A stretch of DNA of 64,000 nt from Posidoniimonas polymericola (GTDB lineage: Bacteria; Planctomycetota; Planctomycetia; Pirellulales; Lacipirellulaceae), in the NCBI RefSeq assembly GCF_007859935.1, contig NZ_SJPO01000012.1, forward strand, positions 124,001-188,000. The letters run 5' to 3'. A model generated the notes under the pieces. The model searched no databases. It had not been told where the DNA came from and was given only the letters and a program-made list of their open reading frames with translations. Positions within the stretch are counted from its first letter, which is position 1, and the number at the start of each line of letters is the position of its first letter. The translations under genes and the position numbers were made by a program. This document shows, in pieces, positions 45,197-54,195 of this stretch.

Positions 45197-46069
45197 TTAC
45201 GCCGACTTCCGCTGCTGGGACTGCTGCTCATCCATGAGCAGCTTCGCCACCAGCTCCCCGTTCAATTGGTGACCGCTGCGGTAGGCCACGACGTGCCCCA
45301 CAATCGGTCGCCCGGCCAGGGCGAGGTCGCCCACGACGTCCAGCACCTTGTGCCGGACGCACTCGTCATCAAAACGCAACTGGTTGCCGATCGGGCCGTC
45401 GGGACCGAAGATCAGCAGCTCCTCGGGGGAAACGTGCGAACCCAGCCCGCGGGCGATCAACGCGTCGGCCTCGTGCTTGAGCACGAAGGTCCGGGCGGGC
45501 GCCAGCTCGGCGATGAACGCGCGGGCGTCGACGTCGGTCACCAGCCACTGCGAACCGATTGGGCTGTCGGGCCCGTAGTCCAGGCGGTACTCGATCGACA
45601 TGCGGTCGCCCATCGGGGGGCGGACCTCGATCCACTTGTCGGCGTCGCCGCAGCGGAGGGGCCTTTCGACCACCAGCGGACGGACCAGCCCTGCCTGGGC
45701 GGTGAGCCCGGCCTGGGCGATCGCCTCGACAAAGGCGGCGGCCGAGCCGTCTAGGCCCGGCATCTCAGCGGCCGTGACGCCGATCTCGCAGTTATCGACC
45801 TCAAGCCCGGCGAGCGCCGCGAGGACGTGCTCGACCATGTCGACCGTGGCGCCGTTCGCGGCGAGCACGGTGCGGCGTTGGGCGTCGTTGCGACTGGCCG
45901 ACGTGGCCGGTATGCGGGGGGCGCCGGGAAGATCGTCCCGGACAAAGAAGCGGCCCGCGCCAACCGGGGCGGGTCGGAACTCCACCCGCACCTCCTGGCC
46001 GGACCAGTACCCGATCCCTGTCACACCGACGGGTCGGGCAAGCGTGTGCTGTGTGCGCGACTGTGGCAT
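45197..46069 (-). CDS. lpxC: UDP-3-O-acyl-N-acetylglucosamine deacetylase
   Basis: A 290-residue zinc deacetylase. Zinc ligands are visible as His in VEHVLAALAGLEVDNCE and in the HKVLDVVGDLALAG segment (His and Asp), with the catalytic His in YRSGHQLN. It commits UDP-acyl-GlcNAc to lipid A. Unlike several planctomycete LpxC proteins it is not fused to FabZ. The start at 46069 is preferred over 46117 since it begins at the TLARPVGVTGIGYWSG core. It is followed by lpxA and preceded by the ompH gene on the same strand. Confidence 0.92.
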   Translation of the reverse strand: MPQSRTQHTLARPVGVTGIGYWSGQEVRVEFRPAPVGAGRFFVRDDLPGAPRIPATSASRNDAQRRTVLAANGATVDMVEHVLAALAGLEVDNCEIGVTAAEMPGLDGSAAAFVEAIAQAGLTAQAGLVRPLVVERPLRCGDADKWIEVRPPMGDRMSIEYRLDYGPDSPIGSQWLVTDVDARAFIAELAPARTFVLKHEADALIARGLGSHVSPEELLIFGPDGPIGNQLRFDDECVRHKVLDVVGDLALAGRPIVGHVVAYRSGHQLNGELVAKLLMDEQQSQQRKSA

Positions 46070-46189
46070 CGCGGTAAACTCCCTGACTGGCTGCGTCCGA
46101 GGCGGACTAAGAATCAAGCGGGGGGCGGCAGAACGCCGGCAACGGCGCGCGGCGGCCCCAGCAGGGACCGCCGCGGCGGCTGCGTCAAC

Positions 46190-46813
46190 TCAGCGAGTGG
46201 CGCCCGCACCCGAGGTGCGCTCGGCCACGTTTTCCTTGCCAGGGTAGCTGGCCTTGACCATCGCGATGATGTCCGGCGTGATGTCAATCGAGTCCTGGTA
46301 CTGGACCGTCTTGTTGATGCCGGCCAGGATCTGCTGACGGATCGCCGGGTCCGGCTCCTCGCCGTTGAAGCGGAAGACAACGCCGATGCCGTAGTGCTTG
46401 GCGTACCGCTTGATCTCGTTCTGGACCTGGCCGTAGGCCTCGTAGTAGGCCTTGGCTTCCTTCTCCAGAAAGCCCTTCTGCAGCTTGTTCTTCTTCAGCT
46501 CGAACTGGGCCTTGCCGGTCGCGAGCTGCTCATCGGCCTGCTTGAACTCGGCCGAGCCGGGCTTGAACGTGGCCCGAGACTGCTCGACGCTCATCAGCTG
46601 CTGGGCGTCTTGCTTAAGCTGGTTTTCGATCTGCTGGACCTCGCCCTGCATGCTCTCCAGCTTGTCGCGGAACTGCGGGTGGTTCTTGAACACATAGTTG
46701 ATGTCCACCACCGCAAACTTGTACTTCGGGGCGTTGGCGCCGGCCTGGTTCTGGGCGAAGGCGGGGGCGGCAATCAGAAGAGCCGCAATCGCGGCGACGG
46801 GAAGCATCTTCAC
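46190..46813 (-). CDS. OmpH/Skp-family periplasmic chaperone
   Basis: A 207-residue exported protein with a signal peptide (LPVAAIAALLIAAPAFAQ). The mature region FAVVDINYVFKNHPQF is followed by a long charged coiled coil (about residues 50-130), as in Skp/OmpH, which holds unfolded outer-membrane proteins in the periplasm. It is longer than E. coli Skp and has a C-terminal extension of about 50 residues. It is the first gene of an envelope series followed by lpxC and lpxA (120-bp gap). Confidence 0.85.
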   Translation of the reverse strand: MKMLPVAAIAALLIAAPAFAQNQAGANAPKYKFAVVDINYVFKNHPQFRDKLESMQGEVQQIENQLKQDAQQLMSVEQSRATFKPGSAEFKQADEQLATGKAQFELKKNKLQKGFLEKEAKAYYEAYGQVQNEIKRYAKHYGIGVVFRFNGEEPDPAIRQQILAGINKTVQYQDSIDITPDIIAMVKASYPGKENVAERTSGAGATR

Positions 46814-47120
46814 GTCAGCACTCCTTGCTGAGTAGGGTCATCCTTGACCGGTTCGACGATACACGACAGAGGACGCGGGTTTGGAACCGCGGGCGAGCCC
46901 CCTGTCCTTGAAGGCGGGCGGTATTCTGCCGACATGCCAGGAGCGAGTAAAGGGCAATTGCAACCGAATACGAGAAAGTTCCCCGGGCGCCAGCAGCGGC
47001 CGTGAGCCCCGCCAGGTCGGGGGGACCGCCAACCCGCCTTGCCGGCCGGGGGCAGCCCCGCTATCTTCCCCGCCCCTGCCACGAGGCCATCTACCAGCCG
47101 CCCTCACGGAGGATCACCGG
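46814..47120. other. Intergenic region, no gene seen
   Basis: About 300 bp between divergent genes; it must contain promoters for the ompH-lpx operon and the receiver gene. No RNA, repeat or strong palindrome was found. Confidence 0.4.
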
Positions 47121-47492
47121 TTGAGCACTCCCTGCCGCATCCTGATCGTCGACGAGTCCCCCGAGTCACGCGAGGTGCTGCGCGCCCTGCTCGAGAGGGG
47201 CGGCTCCGAGACCCTCGAGGCCGACCGCCCGGACCAGGCGCTGCGGCTCAGCTCCGCGTCCCAGCCGGACCTGATCGTGTGCGATGTGGACAGCGACCGC
47301 ACCACCGACCACCAGGCGTCCCGGCTGCTGGTGGCCGCCGCGGTCCGCATGGACGCCCCAATCGTTTTTCTCGGCGCCCTAAAGCAGCAATCCGCATGGA
47401 CTTCCGGCGGAGAGTTCGTGGCCAAACCCTACCACTACGGCCCGCTGATTCGTAGAATCGAATCGCTGTTGGCGAATCGCCGCGCGGCCTAG
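47121..47492 (+). CDS. Receiver-domain protein, partly degenerate
   Basis: A 123-residue stand-alone response-regulator receiver. The acidic pair is in ILIVDESPESREVL, the phosphoacceptor is Asp55 in LIVCDVDSD, and the conserved Lys is Lys102 in FVAKPYHYG. The switch Ser/Thr at the end of beta-4 is replaced by Gly85 (IVFLGALKQQ), so phosphorylation-dependent switching may be altered. The TTG start at 47121 is supported by GGAGGA 7 bases upstream. It lies 78 bp before the FHA-histidine kinase and may be its partner. Confidence 0.75.
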   Translation: MSTPCRILIVDESPESREVLRALLERGGSETLEADRPDQALRLSSASQPDLIVCDVDSDRTTDHQASRLLVAAAVRMDAPIVFLGALKQQSAWTSGGEFVAKPYHYGPLIRRIESLLANRRAA

Positions 47493-47570
47493 CCCGCGCC
47501 CGGCGGTCCGCCCCCTCGCTTCCACCGGGCGTCCCACGGGCCGCCCTAGTGCCGCCCTGGGGCTGAACGC

Positions 47571-49442
47571 GTGCCGTCGCTGTTTGTTATCCAAGGACGA
47601 GACCAAGGCACCCGGTTCGAGCTGCGCGAGAGCCCGACCTCGATCGGCCGCGACAGCGACAACACCATGCAGCTGCACGACACCGAGGTGTCGCGCAAGC
47701 ACGCCGAGGTCACCCTCGACGGCAGCCGCGTGCTGCTGCGGGACCTCAACAGCTCGAACGGCAGCTACGTCAACGGCAAGGCGGTCCGCCAGGCCCTGCT
47801 CCGCAGCGGCGACCAGCTGCAGCTCGGCCGTTCGCTGCTGCTGTTCACCGGGCCCAAGGAAGAGTCGATCGACTCCGGCGACAGCCGCGTCGACATCGTG
47901 GCCTCGGTGCTCGACGGCGACGAGTCGCGGATCCTGCACTCGATCAGCCACGCCGAGGGGAGCGAGCTGCTCGCCACCCCCGCCGACCAGACCCAGAGCC
48001 CGTGGCTGGCCCGCGCCCGCAGCAACCTCCAGATCATGTACCGCACGTCGCTGGCGGTGAGCCACACGCTGGACATCGACCAGCTGCTCTCCCGCATCAT
48101 GGACATGATCTTCGAGTGGGTCGAGGCCGACCGCGGGTGCATCATGCTGAAGAACCAGCAGACCGGCAAGCTGGAGCCGCGGGTCCGACGCCACCGCCGC
48201 GGCATCCAGACCGAAGAGCGGATCAGCATCAGCAAGACCATCCTCGACTACGTCGTGAACAACGGCGAGGGCGTGCTGACCAGCAACGCCCGCGACGACA
48301 ACCGCTGGGACCCGGCCCAGAGCATCGTGAAGATGGGCGTCCGCGAGGCGATCTGCGTCCCGATGCAGGGCCGCTACGACATCGTCGGCGTGATCTACAT
48401 CGACACCTCGCTCACGCCGCAGCGGATCGCCCAGCAGAAGTCGGCCAACCAGTTCGGCCAGGAGCACCTCAAGCTGATGGTCGCCATCGCCCACCAGGCG
48501 GCGCTCGCGGTCGAGGACACCTCGTACTACCAGGCGATGGTGCAGGCCGAGCGGCTGGCGGCGGTCGGACAGACCATCGCCACGCTCTCGCACCACATCA
48601 AGAACATCCTGCAGGGCGTCCGCGGCGGCAGCTACCTGATAGAGCTCGGTATGACCGACCACGAGAAGGCGATGAGCGAGGGCGAAGAAGGCCTCGAGAT
48701 CGACGCCGAAGCCGCCGCCAAGGCCGTCTCGACGATGCGCAAGGGCTGGAAGATTGTCGACAAGAACCAGGAGCGGATCTCCGGCCTGGTGATGGACATG
48801 CTCACCTTCAGCAAGGAGCGTGTGCCCGAGCCGGTCCCCAGCGACCTCAACGAGGTGACCGCCGACGTGGTCGAGCTGGTGCAGGCCCGCGCCAAGGACC
48901 TCAGCGTCGAGCTGCAGTGGCGCCCCGGCGGCGACATCCCGACCATCGAGTTCGACCCCGACGCCATCCACCGCGCGGTGCTGAACGTCGTGACCAACGC
49001 GATCGACGCCTGCGAGGGGCGCGACCCCGCCCGCGTGACCGTCGGCACGCAGCTCGACACCGAGGCCCGCCGGGCGGTCGTGCTTGTCGAGGACACGGGC
49101 GTCGGCATCGCGCCGGAGGACGTCGAGTCGGTGTTCACGGTGTTTGTCTCGAAGAAGGGCAGCCGCGGCACCGGCCTAGGCCTGTCGGTGACTCAGAAGA
49201 TTTTCCACGAGCACGGCGGCGCCGTCAGCCTGACGAGCGAGCCCGGCAAGGGCACCACGTTCCGCCTCGAGCTGCCGCTCGAGTCGAAGATCCGCAAGAG
49301 CGACGAGGCCGAGCGGGCCGAGGAAGAAGAGATGTCCGGCCCCGACGACATCGCGTCGACACTGGTCAACATCGTGGACGACAGCGTCACCGACGACGGC
49401 GTCTCCGACAGCAGCGTCGTGGACGACAGCAGCCACGTTTAG
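47571..49442 (+). CDS. FHA-GAF sensor histidine kinase
   Basis: A 623-residue soluble kinase. The FHA domain is at about residues 1-95 (SIGRDSDNTMQLHDTEVSRK and the LNSSNGSYVNG motif), the GAF domain at about 150-320, and the HisKA H-box at His341 in ATLSHHIKNILQG. The ATPase domain has the N-box VVTNAIDACEG, G1 VEDTGVGIAPED and G2 GTGLGLSVTQKI. An acidic Asp/Ser-rich tail follows residue 575. The FHA domain implies phospho-Thr input from a Ser/Thr kinase. There is no transmembrane helix. The receiver 78 bp upstream is a likely partner. Confidence 0.92.
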   Translation: MPSLFVIQGRDQGTRFELRESPTSIGRDSDNTMQLHDTEVSRKHAEVTLDGSRVLLRDLNSSNGSYVNGKAVRQALLRSGDQLQLGRSLLLFTGPKEESIDSGDSRVDIVASVLDGDESRILHSISHAEGSELLATPADQTQSPWLARARSNLQIMYRTSLAVSHTLDIDQLLSRIMDMIFEWVEADRGCIMLKNQQTGKLEPRVRRHRRGIQTEERISISKTILDYVVNNGEGVLTSNARDDNRWDPAQSIVKMGVREAICVPMQGRYDIVGVIYIDTSLTPQRIAQQKSANQFGQEHLKLMVAIAHQAALAVEDTSYYQAMVQAERLAAVGQTIATLSHHIKNILQGVRGGSYLIELGMTDHEKAMSEGEEGLEIDAEAAAKAVSTMRKGWKIVDKNQERISGLVMDMLTFSKERVPEPVPSDLNEVTADVVELVQARAKDLSVELQWRPGGDIPTIEFDPDAIHRAVLNVVTNAIDACEGRDPARVTVGTQLDTEARRAVVLVEDTGVGIAPEDVESVFTVFVSKKGSRGTGLGLSVTQKIFHEHGGAVSLTSEPGKGTTFRLELPLESKIRKSDEAERAEEEEMSGPDDIASTLVNIVDDSVTDDGVSDSSVVDDSSHV

Positions 49443-49494
49443 GTGGCCTGCTAGCCGCCGCCCCGCGAACGCTGTCCCATTAAACGGCGTCCGA

Positions 49495-49842
49495 CTAAAC
49501 AGCGCCCTGGCCGCCCTGGCCATCGCTGATCTGGATCACCCGGTCGATCGGCAGCACAAAGATCTTGCCGTCGCCGATGTGGCCCTCGGTGCTAGTGCGG
49601 GCAAACTCTTCCAGGCACGCGATCGTCCGCTCGACGTAGTCGTCGTTGACGGCGATCTCGAGCTCCAGCTTGCGGAGCAGCTGGGTCTGGTACTCGTGGC
49701 CGCGGAAGGTCTCGAGGTGACCGCGTTGCCGCGCGTAGCCCATGGCGTCGCACGCGGTCATGCGGGTAACGCCGATGTGGGCGAGCGCCTCGCGGACCGC
49801 GTTCAAACGCGTCGGCTGGATCACGGTAACAATGAGCTTCAT
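49495..49842 (-). CDS. PII-family nitrogen regulator
   Basis: A 115-residue PII protein. The T-loop contains the uridylylation-type Tyr51 in FRGHEYQTQLLRK, and the Walker-like B loop appears as TSTEGHIGDGKIFVLP. PII proteins bind ATP/ADP and 2-oxoglutarate and control nitrogen metabolism. The T-loop is not the canonical GAEYMVDF but retains Tyr51. No amtB or glnA gene is adjacent. A hairpin lies in the leader directly before the start codon. Confidence 0.9.
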   Translation of the reverse strand: MKLIVTVIQPTRLNAVREALAHIGVTRMTACDAMGYARQRGHLETFRGHEYQTQLLRKLELEIAVNDDYVERTIACLEEFARTSTEGHIGDGKIFVLPIDRVIQISDGQGGQGAV

Positions 49843-49845
49843 GGC

Positions 49846-49872
49846 CGCCTGACCTGAATGGAACGTCAGGCG
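49846..49872 (-). promoter_or_regulatory. Leader hairpin before the PII gene
   Basis: The transcript reads CGCCTGAC, an 11-base loop, GTCAGGCG, then GCC and the start codon. The 8-bp perfect stem ends three bases before the ATG and covers the ribosome site, so it could limit translation. Confidence 0.45.
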
Positions 49873-49949
49873 ACCAGGATACCCCGAACGGCCAGCAGTC
49901 GCAATTCAGCGGTGTTCTGGCCGTTGCCGGCAGACTTACGCGGCGACCG

Positions 49950-52700
49950 CTAAGGCGAGGTCAGCATCACGGCGTCCAGGGTCTTCTCGATACGCGCCCG
50001 CGACTCCAGCAGGTGGGCGCTCGTGTAGCTGTCGAGCTTGTCGGAATCGGCGACGTTGGCCATCTTGTCCTCCAGCGACTTGAGCTCCGCGTAGGCCAGC
50101 GTCTGGCAGTCCTGCGGGGCGCTCGTGGACCCCAGGGCCAGGCGGGCCAGGCGTTCGAGGTAGACCCGCTGCAGGTTGCGGCGCAGGCTGCTCACTGCCG
50201 GCGTGCGGACCGTGTACTCGCGGTCGCCCGGGTCGGCGTCGAGCTCCGCAAAGATAGCGGCCGTGAGCCGGTCGAGCAGTTCGGCGGTGGTCAGCGCGTC
50301 CTGGTCGGACGGGGTCTTGAGCTCGCTGTCGTGCACGCGGGTGAGGGTCAGCGGCGACAGCAGCCGATCGAGGATCCGCTCCTGCCACAGCAGGATCACC
50401 TCGTGGGCCGGGTAGTCGGGCCGGTCGACGACGTCCTGCCCCCAATGGCTCCAGCGGGAGGGCGCCAGCTGGTTGTACATCTTCGGCGGGATATCAAACG
50501 GCTTGTCGCTGAACACCTGCTCTTCGATCAGGTCGAGCGCCTCGCGTTGCTGCTTGGCGTCGACCACCTCGAACGGGGAGGGGGCGTTCTCGTCGCCGAC
50601 GTGGCTGCGGCTGACATACACGCCGCCGACGTACCGCGAGGCCATGAACATCGCCTGGCCGTGGGTCGACAGCAGCACGCCAAACGCCCGCCGGGCCTTC
50701 TCGTAGCCGTCGCCCTCGTCGGTCACGCTCTCGACGATCTCCGGCATTGCGTCGGCCACGATGGCGGCCTGCCCCTTTGCCCACCCGACCAGGTCGTTCG
50801 ACATGTCGAAGCGGATGCTGTGCGGGTCCGGGTCGATGCCGCGGGTGTCCTCGTCGGTCAGGTAGGCCAGGCCCGGCTCGCCAGAGCGGGCGGCGATCTT
50901 CTTCAGCTCGGGCAGCTCGGCCTCGGTCGAGCCCTTGAGCGGCTTGTAGCCGTACTCGATCGCCCAGTAGTCGTACGGGCCGATAGTGGTCGAGTAGTAG
51001 TCGCCCTGCTCGGTTCCCGGCGGCGCCAGGTTCACGGGGGAGTAGTCCATCACCGACGCGGTCAGGCCGGTCTTGCTGGTCTTGGAGACGTCGTTCAGCT
51101 CGGCGGGCGAGTACAGCGCGCTGGCCTTAAAGTTGTGCCGCAGACCGAGCGTGTGGCCCACCTCGTGCATCGTGACCTCCTTGAGGCCCTGCATGATCAG
51201 CTTCTCGAGGTCCTCCGGGCTCCGCTTGCGGACCGCCCCGACCGAGGCGCCCAGCGCGAACTGCTGCGACATGCCGTGCAGCAGGTTACAGCTGCAGCGT
51301 TCGCCGTGGCGGTGACGCAGGGCGATCGGCGTCGAGCTCTGCTGCTGGCGGTAGCTCTCTAGGTCGATCGGGCCGCCGGTCATCGCGGCGATGCCCTCGG
51401 GGGTGAAGGTCTCGTAGCGGACCTTCCAGGTCTGCAGGAAGTCGGCGTCGAAGATAATGTCGGCGTCGAGGATCTCGCCTGTCAGCGGGTTCACGCGGGA
51501 CGGGCCCATGGCGAAGCCGGCGCTCGACGTAATCCACCGGAACGTGTTGTAGTTGATGTCGCCCGGCTCCCAGGTCGCGTCGTCCGGCTGCTGGCGGACG
51601 TCGATCGCATCGTAGAACCCGGCTTTCTCGAACGCCTTGTTCCACTCGGCGATGCCGTCGCGGATCGGCTTGCGGTACTTGTAGGGGATGGTCTTCTCGA
51701 GCCAGAAGACGATCGGCTCCTTGGGGGGCGACTTCTCGGCGTCCGGGTCGGCCTTCTGCAGGTTCCAGCGGTTGATGTACCGCACGAAGCGGTCTTCGTT
51801 CTCGGCCTTCGAGTAGTCTTTGCGGACCGTCAGAAAGTACCCGATGCGGTCGTCGGCCAGGCGCGGCTTGTAGTTCGACTCCGGCAGGCGGCTGATCGAG
51901 TAGTGCACGCCGACCGTGACGCCACGCGAGTCGGGCACGGTGTCAAAGTCGTCGCGGCCGGCCGACGCGTAAGTGGCGGCGACCTGGACCTCGAGGTTCT
52001 TCGGATGGGCCTCGACATTGGCCCAGGTCGAACGCGACTTGCTGAACGTGAAGCCCGGCAGCACCATCGAGATCTGCGGCAGGTCGCTCAGGAAAACCTG
52101 CCCGAGGTCGACCACGTAAGAGCCGCCGGACCCGCGGGTAATGATCGGCAGGCTGTACAGCACGCTGTCGGTGAACGCCATCGCGACCGCCTTCTCGCTC
52201 GGGCTGCCCGAGTCGGCGCGGAAGCGGACATTGCGGCGCACCACGTGGATCCGCTCGCCCACCTTGCGGAACTGCCACACCCAGTCGTCGCCGAATCCCC
52301 AGCTGTAACCGCCAAGGATCGGCCGCTGGCCGATGCCCTTGGCGATGGTGATCAGGACGATGTAGTCCTTGTCGAGGTCCGCTGGTTTGAGCTCGGCGAG
52401 CAGTTTGTCGTCGCCCTGGTGGAGCTTGATCAGCCCGTCGTCGATCGTCTTGAGGTCCTTGGTGACCTTCGACAACGGCGGGTACTTAGAGTCGGCGCCG
52501 TCGGACTTCTTGTCGGAGTCCTTCTCGCTGCTGGAAGAATCGTCACTCGATGCAGAAACTTTTCCGTCGTCGGCCGGCTTGGCCGCTTCCGATTGAGCGT
52601 CCTGCTCGGGTTCTGCCGCTCTAGCCGTCAGCGCCGTCAGCAGGCACCCAATGGCGAAGAAGCTCGTCAGCAGCCGATATCCCCAAGGCTTGCTTGCCAT
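49950..52700 (-). CDS. Secreted zinc-dependent metalloprotease (DUF5117/DUF4953 type)
   Basis: A 916-residue exported protease. The signal peptide (LLTSFFAIGCLLTALTARAA) is followed by a Ser/Asp/Lys-rich linker (about residues 35-75), a beta-rich DUF5117-like region (about 100-300), and the zinc motif HEVGHTLGLRH (His512, Glu513, His516, His522; metzincin-type). These match the large planctomycete/Bacteroidetes zinc metalloproteases of the DUF5117-DUF4953 class. It probably degrades proteins in the periplasm or outside the cell. The start at 52700 gives a normal signal peptide. Confidence 0.9.
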   Translation of the reverse strand: MASKPWGYRLLTSFFAIGCLLTALTARAAEPEQDAQSEAAKPADDGKVSASSDDSSSSEKDSDKKSDGADSKYPPLSKVTKDLKTIDDGLIKLHQGDDKLLAELKPADLDKDYIVLITIAKGIGQRPILGGYSWGFGDDWVWQFRKVGERIHVVRRNVRFRADSGSPSEKAVAMAFTDSVLYSLPIITRGSGGSYVVDLGQVFLSDLPQISMVLPGFTFSKSRSTWANVEAHPKNLEVQVAATYASAGRDDFDTVPDSRGVTVGVHYSISRLPESNYKPRLADDRIGYFLTVRKDYSKAENEDRFVRYINRWNLQKADPDAEKSPPKEPIVFWLEKTIPYKYRKPIRDGIAEWNKAFEKAGFYDAIDVRQQPDDATWEPGDINYNTFRWITSSAGFAMGPSRVNPLTGEILDADIIFDADFLQTWKVRYETFTPEGIAAMTGGPIDLESYRQQQSSTPIALRHRHGERCSCNLLHGMSQQFALGASVGAVRKRSPEDLEKLIMQGLKEVTMHEVGHTLGLRHNFKASALYSPAELNDVSKTSKTGLTASVMDYSPVNLAPPGTEQGDYYSTTIGPYDYWAIEYGYKPLKGSTEAELPELKKIAARSGEPGLAYLTDEDTRGIDPDPHSIRFDMSNDLVGWAKGQAAIVADAMPEIVESVTDEGDGYEKARRAFGVLLSTHGQAMFMASRYVGGVYVSRSHVGDENAPSPFEVVDAKQQREALDLIEEQVFSDKPFDIPPKMYNQLAPSRWSHWGQDVVDRPDYPAHEVILLWQERILDRLLSPLTLTRVHDSELKTPSDQDALTTAELLDRLTAAIFAELDADPGDREYTVRTPAVSSLRRNLQRVYLERLARLALGSTSAPQDCQTLAYAELKSLEDKMANVADSDKLDSYTSAHLLESRARIEKTLDAVMLTSP

Positions 52701-52929
52701 GGTAAATTCCTTGCAGGTAGAGAGTTAAGTCGCGTGGTGCGGCTTCATATACGGGAGCGGGGGAGGGGACGCGGCCATGGCGCCCAAGCGGATTGGTCCG
52801 TAAATATACCCCATTCTTCCCGTTTTGTTCTGCCGGCTGGCAAAATGCCTAGCGTGAGCTAGGGGCCGGCGAGGCCTTTACCACCGCGGGCCGACCCAGC
52901 CTTCGCCATCCACTAATTGAGCGGCGCGA

Positions 52930-54012
52930 ATGCGCGACACTTGGGCGCACCCCGACAGCCACGACAACCAGCAAGCCGCCGACGTGCTGCGCCGCTATTC
53001 TTACGCCGAATCGCCCCTGATGTTCGCACCGCAGCCCCTGCTGCGGGCGGTGGGCTCCCTCGGCGGGCTGAGTGGAGCAAGGTTCTGGAGAGTCACCCTC
53101 GGGGGCCAGCCGCGGCTGCTCCGGAAGTGGCCTGCCCACGTTTCGGCAGCGTGGCTGAGCGAGCTTCACGCCCTGCTACGGCACGTTAACGCCGTCGGGA
53201 TCCAGGAGGCGCCGGCGCCCCTGGCAGACGCGAGCGGAAGCACCGTTGTCGCCCACGCCGGACACAGTTGGGAGCTGAACGACTGGTTGCCAGGATCTCC
53301 AATCGAAGAGGTCCTGCCCAACGCGACTGCCCAAGCCGCCCGGCCCGGCATCGCCGCTGGCGCCGCCGCCCTAGCCCGATTCCACGAGGCGTGCGTCGCG
53401 TACCCTAATCGCCCGGGGTCCCTCGGGTCGCCGAACGCGGTCCGAAAACGCCAGCAGGCCCTGCAAGAACTAGCGGCCGGCCCTCCTACCGCACCGCCGC
53501 CTGACGGCGAACACCTCGTGACTCAGCACGATTCCGCGGCAATACTTGCCCGCCTGCAATCGCTGGGCCCTCGGATGCTGAGGCAGGTTGCCGCTGTCAG
53601 CGACCAGCCGACCCGGCTGCAGATGATCCACGGCGACGCGCGAAGGGAGCACCTCCTGCTGAGTAACGGCCGCGTAACAGGCCTGATCGACTTTGGAGCG
53701 GTCACCTACGACACGCCGCTGGTCGACCTCGCCCGGTGGCTGGGAGAAACCTGCTCGGAATGCCCCGCCGCGTGGGCCGACGGGCTGGCGGCGTACCACG
53801 CGCTGCGTCCGCTCACCGACCTCGAACGGCGCCTGACGCCGTTGCTGGCGGTTTCGGGTACCCTCATCGCCGCCAGCAATTGGCTGCGTTGGTCCGCAGA
53901 ACCGTCGATGAATTTAGGTAGTCGAGCGGCCCCCCAGGCCCGCATCCAGCAGCTCGCCAGGCGGCTGGAGTTGATTGCCAGCGGGCGGCACGCGGCTCAG
54001 ATTGTCGACTAA
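52930..54012 (+). CDS. Aminoglycoside phosphotransferase-fold kinase
   Basis: A 360-residue APH/choline-kinase-fold protein. The Brenner motif is MIHGDARREHLLL (catalytic Asp) and the metal-binding Asp is in GLIDFGAVTYDTPLVDLARW. Substrates of stand-alone members vary (sugars, homoserine, choline-like molecules) and cannot be set here. Resistance to aminoglycosides is unlikely. It is cytosolic. The start at 52930 follows a GGCGCGAA leader without a strong ribosome site. It lies divergent to the metalloprotease. Confidence 0.8.
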   Translation: MRDTWAHPDSHDNQQAADVLRRYSYAESPLMFAPQPLLRAVGSLGGLSGARFWRVTLGGQPRLLRKWPAHVSAAWLSELHALLRHVNAVGIQEAPAPLADASGSTVVAHAGHSWELNDWLPGSPIEEVLPNATAQAARPGIAAGAAALARFHEACVAYPNRPGSLGSPNAVRKRQQALQELAAGPPTAPPPDGEHLVTQHDSAAILARLQSLGPRMLRQVAAVSDQPTRLQMIHGDARREHLLLSNGRVTGLIDFGAVTYDTPLVDLARWLGETCSECPAAWADGLAAYHALRPLTDLERRLTPLLAVSGTLIAASNWLRWSAEPSMNLGSRAAPQARIQQLARRLELIASGRHAAQIVD

Positions 54013-54195
54013 ATCGTGAATGTAAGCCGGCTTACGCTGCGGGCCCCGGCTCCTCGGGCCCCGAGCCAATTCGGTCGATGGGACGTACAGAACCGTGTTT
54101 GTTCGGGCGCGCCCGTGCGATAAAATGCCCGGCCAGGACCCCGCCGAAGGAATCGAGCGGGGCCGGCCCACCGGAAGTACTCAAGGAACCGCCAC

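Noticed and set aside
52930-54012. Aminoglycoside resistance gene
   Set aside because: The fold is shared by many kinases; context and sequence give no support for drug resistance.
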